A stretch of DNA of 64,000 nt. Source: Gordionus sp. m RMFG-2023. Its lineage: Eukaryota; Nematomorpha; Gordioida; Chordodea; Parachordodidae. Shown piece after piece: positions 37,235 through 47,249 of this stretch. The notes under the pieces were generated by a model. It was not told where the DNA came from. It was given only the letters and a program-made list of their open reading frames with translations, and ran no database searches. A program made the position numbers and the translations under genes. Where the stretch lies: the NCBI RefSeq assembly GCF_954871325.1, contig NC_088775.1, positions 18,329,561 through 18,393,560 of the forward strand, in the 5' to 3' direction. How positions within the stretch are numbered: position 1 is the stretch's first letter; the number at the start of each line of letters is the position of its first letter.

Positions 37235-37981
37235 CAGGGTTGTGCATTTGACCGGTCAAATACGTTTCGGTCAATTGACCGATATTTGACAGGTCAAATT
37301 CAAATATATGTTTTTTTAAGTTAATATTAACTTTATTTTGAATATAATAGTAAAATGAATCTATAATATTAATTTTTTAAATTCATTGTCATTCAATAAC
37401 TAACATGTAGCTCTCTGTAGCAGAGTTTTGTTCTGATTCATATTCAATATTATCATTTTCTTTAATATTTTTTAATCAATTTTCCTGATGTCTTAGATCT
37501 TCAATCGATTTCTATTTTCATAAGAATATTAACCCAAATCGACCTATTTCTTTCTAAAGGAGAAGTAGAACTAGGAATTGTTAGTCTCTTAATGGGCAGG
37601 GTGGACAAAGTTTAATCTATTAACTAGTTTCTGGTTACTTTCCACATAATTTGCTATATTAAACATGCTGTTTTTGCTTCTGAAATTAATTATATCACTT
37701 AAAATATTTTGGTCATCACTACCTTGTAAAATAGCTAATTCTTGAATTATATCACATACTTGTGAGTTTTCCTCTTGATATTGTGGACACAAAAAATAAG
37801 CAAACATTGTGATCACATGTATTTACATCGTTTTCCCCTTTTTTAAACATATTTTTAATTTATTTTTCATTTAAATTTTTTAGAGTATTTGACCGTATTT
37901 GACAGGTCAAATACTTCTAGGGTCAATTGACCAGTCAATTGACTGAATTTGACTGGTCAATTGACCGACTTGCCAACCCTG
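37235..37981 (-). mobile_element. Internally deleted hAT element, CAGGGTTG family, copy 2
   Basis: The left end CAGGGTTGTGCATTTGACC and reversed right end CAGGGTTGGCAAGTCGGTC match the copy at 7959-9213 in opposite orientation. Flanks are ATATATAT on both sides. A minus-strand frame (37589-37816) reads FAYFLCPQYQEENSQVCDII and LVNRLNFVHPAH, a hAT transposase fragment. The body is 747 bp, so it is non-autonomous. Confidence 0.88.
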
Positions 37982-38667
37982 ATATATATACATGATTATT
38001 TTATTTTTTTAAAAAAATTTGGGCCTTTTTAATAAAGGATTCTTAGTTTAGTTAAAAAATGTAATTTTTTTAAGACATTTTAAAATTTGAGCTTTTTAAA
38101 TAGGGAGTTTTTTTATTTTATTTTACAATATTTGATAATTAGTTAGAATTCGTATTTTAGGCATGAAAAAAAAAATTTCTTTTTACTAATTTACCAGTTT
38201 TTAAGAAGTAAATTTCTTATAATATAAATTATATTGAAAAGTTAAACAGGAATATATTATTTTATATAATATATGCTTCTTTAATATGTGATTTTTAGTT
38301 CACTGGGATTCTTATCTTAATCACGCCCTTTAAATACTACCTTTTTAATGTATCAATATACCTCATATGATTTTTAATGATATTAATAAAACTTTTTAAA
38401 TTGTTTATTATTTACCATATAAAGTATTTCAATATAATAAATTTTATCTCCATTTTCATATTTCTGGATCTTTCTAGTCTGGCATGGCATTCTAATATAA
38501 TTTAGAGAAGTAGCTTCATAAATATAATATATTCTTAATATTTATGACTTGCTTTATTCTCAAAGTTTATAAGATAATAATAATTAAGTATACAATTATA
38601 AAAAATGATATGGCACATTAGATTTCATATATATTATTATATCTATAATATAATATTTTATAAAAAT

Positions 38668-39054
38668 TTATTTTTTGAATGAAAAAATGATATGTAGAAT
38701 AAAAAATGATGCACTCAATAATAAAACTATATAACATATCGTTTTAGGAGAACCTTTTCTTTGATTTATTATTCTTTTAATGTAACTGGATGTATTTTGC
38801 ATAAAACCTCTTGTGTTTTCAAAATCAAAAGTCTATTATAATTTAAAAAAAAGTTAAATAAAGAAATTCATATACCATCCCACTTAAAAGATTAACATGA
38901 TCTTTGGTTTCAGCCTCAATATCAACCGCTATCTTTAATGATAAAAATATTATTTGCATTTTATATAAATCTTTACTGATTTTAACTTTGAAACTTTATT
39001 TCCAAGTCTTTCTGTGGCTAGCAGATTCTCATTTTCAGTGAAATTTTCATCCAT
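38668..39054 (-). CDS. BET1: BET1-type SNARE (complete, three exons)
   Basis: BET1 and BET1L are tail-anchored Qc-SNAREs for ER-Golgi or intra-Golgi vesicle fusion. Exons: 38977-39054, 38876-38932, 38668-38832, all phase 0, with GT-AG introns of 44 and 43 bp. The 99-residue product starts MDENFTENENLLATERLGNK, continues VSKLKSIAVDIEAETKDHVN with LLSGM (BET1L: VTRLKSLALDIDRDAEDQNR), then FDFENTRGFMQNTSSYIKRI, and ends with a membrane anchor TICYIVLLLSASFFILHIIF and a short basic tail. Length and layout fit the family (about 110-118 residues in human). BET1 and BET1L cannot be told apart with confidence. An AATAAA overlaps the stop codon. Confidence 0.88.
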
Positions 39055-39720
39055 ATATTACATACGTTTAACAAGATTCTACTGCATTTTTGATAAAATC
39101 ACAAGATAAACTGTCGCCAGTCATTTAATTTGGCATATTTGTAATAAAGAAAGGCAATTTGGCTAGAAAAATACTTATATCTAAGATATGAGATCCTTTT
39201 GTGTCATATATTTTCTATCTTTCTAATAAGAAATTCTGTATGATACGTATTTTCAGTAGAATTTTGTCTCTTTTTCTTTCCTTGACTAAATAATAAGATA
39301 TGTATAGATATCTATTTTAAATTTTTGTTTAAAAATCAATATTCATTTTGACATTTTATTATATACACATTAAAATTAAGGGCTGAGCCGATTTAAAAAA
39401 ATTATAAGAAATTATATCAATTAATGAATTGGAAAATAATTGAAAATCATATGATGAAGCCCTGACTAGCTTTTTAAAAGAGGGTATAAAAAGGTGTTAA
39501 TCTATTTTAAAAAAGTATCTACAATTTTTTTTAACTCTATTTAGATATAATCCTCTCCACCCCTTTTTGGTGGACCCCTAGCCCTTCTTTACCCAGCCCG
39601 GGTTATATAGGGGCGTCATTATCATTACAATCTCAGGGGCCCAACTAAAAAAAATTTTACGGAGGTCTACGCCCCAAATACCCTCTATTTTTGCTGGTCT
39701 TTGGACTACTCTAAAATATT
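39055..39720. other. Intergenic sequence upstream of BET1
   Basis: AT-rich, with a GC patch at 39545-39690 (GCCCGGGTTATATAGGGGC and similar) that resembles DNA-transposon debris. No gene seen. Confidence 0.4.
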
Positions 39721-39732
39721 ATACCTTTTTAA

Positions 39733-41860
39733 TTGAAATTTGCAGACTTTGATCAATTATTCTTTTCATACACAATAGCCGAGGGAGTTCATCAAGGGTT
39801 GGCTCAGCCCACTTCTCTTCATAAAAATAATAGATGTATTATACAATCTATACCGCAAAAAGTCCCTTGGAATATAATATTTGTAGATGATATTGTGTTA
39901 CTTGCCGAATATAAGGATGAAATGAAAGAAAAATTAGTATGTTGGATAAGTATCCTAGAAAAGCACGGACTAAAGGTAAACAGAGAAAAGACGAAGTATA
40001 TGATGCTCGGAGGAGATGAAATAGAGACATAGACGTAGCCAAAATTTTCCTAAGGGGAGGGGGGAAATAAAAATTTTTTTGGGGCTTCGCCCACAGACCT
40101 CTTTTTGGGCGGGCCTTCGGCCGGTTACCTTAGTCTATATATAGTCATAAAATATTTTTACATTATAGGAGGTTTTTTAAATAAAAAAAATAAGCCTGGA
40201 ACAAATATGAGATATATTTTTATTAGATATAAAATATAATAAATTACTTGTATATACATTAATATAAAAACATGGTAATAATTTATTCGAAACAAGTATA
40301 AGAAATTTCTTTATAAAAAGTAAGTAAAAAATATAGTTGATATTCCTCTATTATATGGAATTGGTTACAAAATACTAGGTAAAATTCCACCTTTACAGAC
40401 ATATTTGACAGTTAGAGAATATACTACAATTTTAACAAAATTTACTAATCAATACTCTTGATAATAAATATAGCAATAATTTGCATTCTATTTAACGCCA
40501 TCTATTTATTTTAAATAATAATATTATAAAGAATCTTTATATTATTCATCCCACAATGTCTTTAAAAGATATTCACTGATGTCCTTATCAATATTTTATA
40601 GTTTCCTGTAAAATATATAATTCGCTATATTGGTAAAAATTTATTTGATTGTGATGTTATAATTGATAAAATTAGATCTACTGTACATATAATATTCCAT
40701 TGTTATTGTGATTTAATTTTTTTTATTTAATTTTTTAATTTTTTTATTTGATTTAATTTTATCAATAGTTTTATAATTATATTTTACTTTTATTAAAATA
40801 AATAAATTACAATTACTCACTTTATAAAAAAATATATTTGATATATTATATTATTTAGTAATTTTATGGATCTTTTATTAATCATTATAATACATTTCAC
40901 TTTTGTCTTAAGACTTATCTTTGGCTTATATTCCATTTCTTAAAAAACATTTTTGGTTCACTTTTTTTTATATATAAATGCTTTTTTCCAAAAATGTATA
41001 AATTATGATGAATAGTTTTATAAAAAAAATATCAACTTTTGCATTCTTTCTTTCAAATTATTGTTTGAGATATATGCATACATTTTTGGGGGTCAGGGAG
41101 TGGGGGGAAGACTAAGGGGTATATTTTTTATTAGCTTGAAATGATATTCACAAAAAGTGATAAATTTCTAAAGGGTGGGGGGAAATTTCCCCTTGACCCC
41201 CCCCCCTCTCATGGCTACGCCTATGAATAGAGAGCATTGATATAAATGAATGGCAGATATCGGCAATTGAAAGCTGCAAATATTTGGGGTCCACTATACA
41301 AATAAACAGCACAATAGAGAAAGAGATAAAGAATAGAATTAATCAAGGGTGGTTAAAGTGGAGATCTATATATGGAGTGCTCTTTAACAAAAGAATCCCA
41401 TAGGGAAAAATTTACAGTTTCATAGTACAACCAACTATTCTATATAGTTTGGAAACATGGCCAACTAAAGAATCAGACTAGAGATGTCTACAAACTATGG
41501 AAATGAGAATGCTGAGGATGATTGCTGAAAGAACAAGAAAGGATAAGATGCGAAGTACAAATATACTAGGAAGTTTAAAGGTATTGATTATTAAGACTAA
41601 GATAATAATGAACAGACTTATGTGGTATGGGCACACAATGAGAAGGCATATAAACTATATAGGAAATAAGGTCAAGAGTTTGGAAGTGATGGGCAAATGG
41701 AAAAGAGGAAGCCCAAAACTTCAATGGGGTCAATTAGAGCCAATATGAAGAAATATAAATTAGATAAAAGAGATAGCATGAATAACATAAAGTGGAGAGA
41801 GATATTGTAAAGGCTCACCACCAGAAAAGGTGAAAGCTAAAAATTAAAAAAAAATTGTCA
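39733..41860 (+). mobile_element. LINE (non-LTR retrotransposon) 3' part, split by a DNA transposon
   Basis: The first part (39733-40027) encodes reverse-transcriptase motifs: AEGVHQGLAQP, PWNIIFVDDIVLLAEY (the FADD box, here FVDD) and LEKHGLKVNREKTKYM. The second part (41226-41860) continues in the same sense with CKYLGSTIQINSTIEKEI, NRLMWYGHTMRRH and GKWKRGSPKLQW, typical of the LINE C-terminal region. Stops interrupt the second part (near 41400 and 41479) and the 5' end is missing, so the copy is dead. The split is a clean 1198-bp insertion. The 3' end has a short A-rich tail near 41845. Confidence 0.85.
40028..41225. mobile_element. hAT-type insertion in the LINE (CATAGRCGTAGCCA ends)
   Basis: It begins CATAGACGTAGCCAAAA and ends, reversed, CATAGGCGTAGCCATGAG. 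The 8-bp flank AATAGAGA is identical on both sides. G-rich tracts sit just inside each end, as in the other CGTAGCCA-type hAT copies here. The interior is AT-rich without a recognisable transposase, so it is non-autonomous. Confidence 0.88.
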
Positions 41861-41869
41861 TTTATTATG

Positions 41870-43130
41870 CATAAAAATAATGAAAGCAACAATACAAGAC
41901 ATTTCTAAAGATGATATTTTTTTAATACAAAATATTTATCCATTTATTAAAATATTATATATCTTCGATTTCGGATATAAAAAAATTTTACGACTCAAAT
42001 TACAAGTGATAAAAAAGGTTTAATTCATAAACTGCCTGAATTGATAATGGTTTATAAAAACCACGCAAAGCAATATAATTCTTAGCATAAAGCTAATATA
42101 ACGTTGTATAACCATAATAGACAATGATTTATAGAATAGACTAATAAAGAAAAATTTGTAGGCCTAACCAAATTAATCATTCTTGAAGAAGAGAATATAA
42201 ATGACTAATCCAAATCATATATATGATGGTATAAGTAATCGAGAATATTAGTGAGATATTAAATTTCCAAGATTATCTTTCATTTTTAATGATATTTAAA
42301 CGACTCAACAGTTGACCATTATTGTTCATCTACAATCGAATGCTCTCAGCAGGAAAGTATGCTGACTAACTGAGGGATGCTCATCTACAAGCTAAGGAAA
42401 TGCCTATAACAATGACTGAGGATTTGGACAATGCAGAACACAATGGAAATATAACTCTTAAAAAAAGAGTTTCGAAACCCCCATCACGTTTTCATGATAA
42501 ATTTAATTTGTAGTGGGAAGAACTGTAATGTATTAATATAAATTGTATTTGGTTTTAAGCTACAATTTATTGTAATAGATTAAATAGATAAACGATTTTA
42601 TAAAAGTATATATGGATATATATTTTCTTATTGTAAACATATAATATTTTATTACCATAAATAAATCATTTCATATTTGGCAATTTGGTTTCTTTTATAA
42701 GCAAGTTTTAGTTCTGCTTAACTAAGAAATTTTTTTTTTATCTGAGCGTGAGCCCTATTACCTGAATACAGTGGCACAACTAGCCTTTAAAATCTCAAGG
42801 AGCTCAAAGAATTTTTAAAATTATTTTCAAAATTACTTTTTTTTTCTAACCTAACATTTAAAATTACATTTGGTAAATAAAAAAAATTTCAAAATTTTGA
42901 CGGGGCTCTTTAAATTTTTTAGGAGGTTCTGGCCTCGGCGTGAGTAACGTTGCCTAAATATAAACATAAAAGTATTTTATTCAGGAAATTCTTACAGGTT
43001 TAATTTAAGAAACATAAATATTTTATTCGAAAACGTTAATAACAAGATTTTTTTTTATCATGTTGAAATGTAATTTAATGCTAATTAATATAAACTTTAT
43101 AGAATAATTATCAAAATTTTGTATTACATG
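41870..43130. other. AT-rich intergenic sequence with a small fossil
   Basis: Apart from the pol-like remnant at 42330-42515 nothing coding is seen. A possible transposon edge (CAGTGGCACAACTAGCC) lies at 42769. Confidence 0.4.
42330..42515 (+). pseudogene. Fossil of an LTR-retroelement pol C terminus
   Basis: A short frame reads LRDAHLQAKEMP and ends KKRVSKPPSRFHDKFNL, resembling the end of Ty3-type polyproteins, where basic residues precede a KPPxR motif. Only this tail remains; it is old and broken. Confidence 0.35.
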
Positions 43131-43133
43131 TGA

Positions 43134-43255
43134 CTAGACCTGTGCGCCGACGGCATCTTCGCTGCAGAGGCGAGTTTTAAAAATCAAATAAAAGGCGGCG
43201 GTGGGCCGCTCTTTAGCCTTCATCAGTATAGGCGCCGTAAATCGGCAACTTACAT
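43134..43255. repeat. GC-rich island, probable MITE end
   Basis: CTAGACCTGTGCGCCGACGG and later GGCGGCGGTGGGCCGC and AGGCGCCGTAAATCGGC make about 120 bp of high GC in an otherwise AT-rich region. The TAGACCTGTGCGCCG start resembles hAT-type MITE tips. No matching opposite end was found. Confidence 0.4.
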
Positions 43256-43954
43256 AAATATTTTATAATATATTCATTTTAAATATATATATTTATTTTC
43301 ATTTAGTAATTTTTATTTTTATAAATAGTTAGATATATATGAAATAAAAAAATTTTAAGTTTAAAAAATAAATAAATTGCTAATTAAAATTTTTTTTCAA
43401 GAAAATCTAAAAATAAAATATACAATACAGAAATATCTGAATATTTAGATCTTCCTTTAAAAAAAAATTAATTATAAACAAACTCAATTTTGTAATTTTA
43501 TAGTTATTATGAAACTAATTTGATTTAAATTGCCGGACATAGAATGATTTCCTTGAATTCAACGTAAACCAAACGATAGAGAAAACCCATTCACTAGTTA
43601 TGCTAGTTACCACAGAGGTTTTTTGGCTAGCGTAGGAGATTCCAAAATTCTCCTCTTTTCTCTTCAAAAATTTGGAACATCCATATCCTACACTAAAATG
43701 AATATGACATCAAGTCACTTAAAGGGAATCATAATTTGTGATTATTGTAAATCTTTATTTGCTACCTTGTCAAATAATTTATTAATAGCATTTCCTTTGG
43801 TTTTAAATCTGTATATTCACTTATCTAACATCATCATAGTCTATAATTTTCAGTAGCCTCACAAGGAGGGGGGGGGCGCAGGGGCTCAAGTTTCCTGAAA
43901 AATTTTAAGACCCCCCTCAAAATTTCATTTTTTTAATACCAAATGAAATTATTA

Positions 43955-44115
43955 TAATGTTGGTTAAAAAAAGGTAATTTTGGATAATGTTAAATAAAAA
44001 AAAGTAATTCTGCATAATGTTAGCTAAAAAAAAGATTTTAAATAATGTTAGCTAGAAAAGGTAATTTAAGATAATGTTCGCTAACAAAAGGCAATTTTGG
44101 AAAATGTTAGCTAAG
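43955..44115. repeat. Minisatellite, about 5 copies of a 29-30 bp unit
   Basis: Units run ATAATGTTAGCTAAAAAAAG plus GTAATTTTGG, with small changes in each copy (TTGGTTA, TTAAATA, TTAGCTA, TTCGCTA). Confidence 0.8.
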
Positions 44116-44269
44116 GCTAAATGCCTCTAATAATAAATACTGAAGATATGCAATTTTACTCTATTAGATATTTTGTCACAATTTTTAATTTTTGAAATTT
44201 TATGACTAGAAGAGAAGCTAGCATCTAGATAATATTTGAAATAAAAAGAAAATTAAATAAATTGGAGAC

Positions 44270-45300
44270 AACGAATTTGTCGTTAAATGGTCGACCAGAT
44301 CACTAAGATGCACACTAGAAGGCTGTGGCCTTCAAATTGCCTTAAAAAAATCTGTGCTAAATCCTACGGCTCAAATTACGTATCTCGGAATCCTTATTGA
44401 TCTGGATAGGAAGACTATTGCTGCTGACACGTCAACCAGACGGCGACTCGAAAAATGCCTAGAAATATTCAAGAGACACTCGTACCAACATCTCGAGGTA
44501 GGCCAAGAACTTGCTGCTAAGGTTCTTGGCGTAGTCAACCACTATGCATATACGATAACAGGCATGTCCAGGTTATTTTCACCATATTATGCCACCATGC
44601 GTGGAGCCAATCTCGCCCCGGTAGTGAATAATTACCTCGCATTTCGAAAAGCTTCAATGATAATAGAAGCATTAAAAGAACCGTTGGCTCTCAGATACTA
44701 TGCAGATACCCCCGTTTATTCAGACGCATCTAATTTCCACATCGGTATTTGCTTCTGGGATACCGAATATTTGTATCGTTTAACGAAGCTTGCCTAATAT
44801 TCAACATATCAGGGCACGCTATAACTCACATAAACGCCAAGGAAGTCCTGGCCGTCGAAATTGGAGCATTCATGTCAATCCAATATAACAATCAATGCCC
44901 CATGATGTTCACGGACTCTACTGTCGCTATTCATTCCGAAAAGGAGGATCTCGTTCCCCTTCAATCGAAATCGTACTCTCTCAAATTCTCTTTAAACTCG
45001 GTCTGAAAAACTTCACCACAATTGCGCAAAACATTCAATGGTTATCCTCCGAGGATAACCCAGCCGACGAACCATCAAATATATGGATGGCGAACAGAGA
45101 ACACTTGGACTTATTTGGAGGCCCAATTCTATACGCCCCAATAACAACAAGATCAAGTTTCTTTATTGGGAGAAAAATCGACATCGGTACACCCTCGCTC
45201 ATATCTGGATTATCGGGACTCGCCGTACTAAGCCAAGACTCTACAATTTCGTACCAATGGGAAAATCTATCCATCGGATCAGATGACCTACTAAACTAGC
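44270..45300 (+). mobile_element. Retroelement fossil with reverse transcriptase and RNase H parts
   Basis: The region encodes an RT segment with the KS...P...YLGILIDLD wording, followed by an RNase H-like segment (VYSDASNFHIGICFW, then NAKEVLAVEIG) and a late WLSSEDNPADEPSN motif. These fit retroelements with DIRS-like or LTR-type RT-RH; the class is not settled. GC content is clearly above the flanks, suggesting a relatively young insertion. The copy is incomplete at both ends and broken at about two places; no terminal repeats were seen. Confidence 0.75.
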
Positions 45301-45544
45301 TTTATCCAATCAAAATATTCCTACAATAATGAACAATCAGAACGAATTCATCCCCTATTATTTATTTGCTTAAATACTTATTTACTATTATATCAATTCA
45401 TTATTGTTTATTTTCTTGTATTTTACTATATTGAAAATTTTGATTGAATAAAGCCTTGGGATATCAAAGCCATAAAAGCCAAGATATCCGGTTATATCCC
45501 ACATTTTCCTTGAAAAGGGAAAATGTGTATAATATCATTTGCAG

Positions 45545-45759
45545 ATCGTAAACAGGAAATCATAAGGCAAGTTTTTAAAATAAATTTTCCTAAAGTAAAA
45601 TATTCCGAGCTATCATTAATATCAATTCAATGCGTTTTTATTTCACTTCTGAAAATTAAGGTCAAGTTAAATACAGTCGCTTATCATGAAGATATAAATT
45701 CAACTATTTCTTTATATTTCGAAGAAAAATTAAAACTTCCTCTACGATCCGATTCATAG
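45545..45759 (+). CDS. Possible terminal exon of an unknown gene
   Basis: A frame follows a TCATTTGCAG acceptor and runs 71 codons to a TAG at 45757-45759. The protein reads DRKQEIIRQVFKINFPKVKY and later NTVAYHEDINSTISLYFEEK, ending KLPLRSDS. Composition is more protein-like than random AT-rich frames. No upstream exon was found, since a retroelement lies just before it. The family is not recognised. Confidence 0.35.
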
Positions 45760-47159
45760 TTTGAAAGTTTATAACGTGTTTCTATTCTTTTTAAAATAGT
45801 ATTAATTAGATTTTGATTAGCTTCATATATGCATTCAAACATAACTATATACTATGCCATTTAGTTGGGACATTTAATTTTAATGTTCTCATTTGAATAT
45901 CATTATTGTCATTATTATTATTGTTATTATCATTATTGGAATCACTAATTCAGATCAATCTAGCGCATCCTATGCTGTATTTGGGCATTTTCTCTGATTA
46001 ATATTATATTTCAAATTTATTTTAATGGAATTGGGCCTAAAAACTTTTTATTAAAATTTAGCTTATTTAAAACAGTTACTAGCTAAATAAATATTGCAAT
46101 TTTTTTTGTAATAATAATAAATTTCAGTATTGCCAACAAAATGATTGCCCAAATAAACGAAAATATTGTTTATTTTCATTAATCCAATAACCCTAAGCTT
46201 GTTTCATGAAGGTCTCTGACTTAGATACAGCTACGAAGCATTCATAATAGCAAGGGAAGCATAGTTTACTTGTAAAATTTAAACAGTTTTCAAAACTTGT
46301 TATTCTAACATGACCTCACAACCGCAAGTGTAGAGCGAGGCTTTCATATTTAAAAAGAATAAAAACGGATTGTAAAATAAGGATGAGCCAAATTAGATGA
46401 TCATCTAATATATCAATGATTCCAATTAAAAAAAGAAAAAGAAATCTATGGCCTTATTTAAATTGCGCGCTAAATATCGAAATGCCGCTCAAGCACTTTG
46501 TAAATACAAAATATATGTTAAATTACACTAGCGATAAATTATGCATTGCTTGAGCAATATCGCGCTTACTTGGCTTAACCTAACTTTTATAATTTATATT
46601 CACACTATAAATTTCAAACAATTTGCAGTGACTTTTTGAATTAATAGAGAATACACAAAAAATACCACAAAAATTGCTTGAAATTAAAATGGTAGGCATT
46701 TTACATATCCTGGATACAATTATGATCGGTTTTTTTAAAATTTAAAAATTTCCCTCACTAAATGATTCCGAATATGGATTCCATATCCCAATATGATATA
46801 CATAAAACTTTTATAATAATAAGTTATAACGAAATATATGTATTATAGGAGGCTTACAGATTAACAAAATAATAGTAGCCGTTCAATTAGACTACCCATT
46901 TAAAATATAAATACAAAATTAGTTAAAAGATTCCTATTTCGAAAAAATAGGTGGTGTGCTGATTTACTTAAAAATGTGGTTTTTTTGGATTTCGAACATT
47001 TCTTCTTTATATCAATATTTTATCAAATATCAATATATGTGAATAAAATTTCGCAGGTGATTTATAATTTTTACAATATAATTTCAATTTCTAGAAATCG
47101 CTATAATTATTAATTAATTATAAATTAATATTATTATTAAAGTTAATAAGATTTATTAT
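45760..47159. other. Intergenic sequence with repeat debris
   Basis: Includes an end of the TAGAGACCTTCATG family (to 46218) and a degenerate fold-back arm (46735-46800). A 27-codon frame at 46448 was not accepted. Confidence 0.4.
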
Positions 47160-47223
47160 ATGACATCTTTAAAAGATTCGATCTGTGCTAAGTGTTGTAT
47201 AATCAAATGCCATTCTGATCAAG
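47160..47223 (+). CDS. Possible first exon with paired cysteines
   Basis: From an ATG at 47160 the frame reads MTSLKDSICAKCCIIKCHSD and ends at a possible donor AAG|GTAATT at 47223-47224. The CxxCC...C spacing could begin a zinc-binding domain. No following exon was identified, so this is speculative. Confidence 0.22.
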
Positions 47224-47249
47224 GTAATTATAGTCATAATATATAAATC

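Larger units (their letters stand above)
34855..38125. repeat. Array of degenerate repeats of about 150 bp, interrupted by two transposons
   Basis: Recurring blocks are ACATTTTCTGAATCCTCTT, GATTCTTAGTTTAGT and AATTAATTTTTTNGATATTT, in the same order and strand at 34870-35126, 37005-37234 and 37982-38125. The array is split by the fold-back element at 35127-37004 and the hAT element at 37235-37981. Removing these would bring the repeat blocks back together in register. Confidence 0.65.

Noticed and set aside
45035-45274. Minus-strand frame over the retroelement
   Set aside because: Shadow of the RNase H-like coding strand.
46448-46531. 27-codon frame MALFKLRAKYRNAAQ
   Set aside because: Too short, with no splice sites or neighbours to support it.
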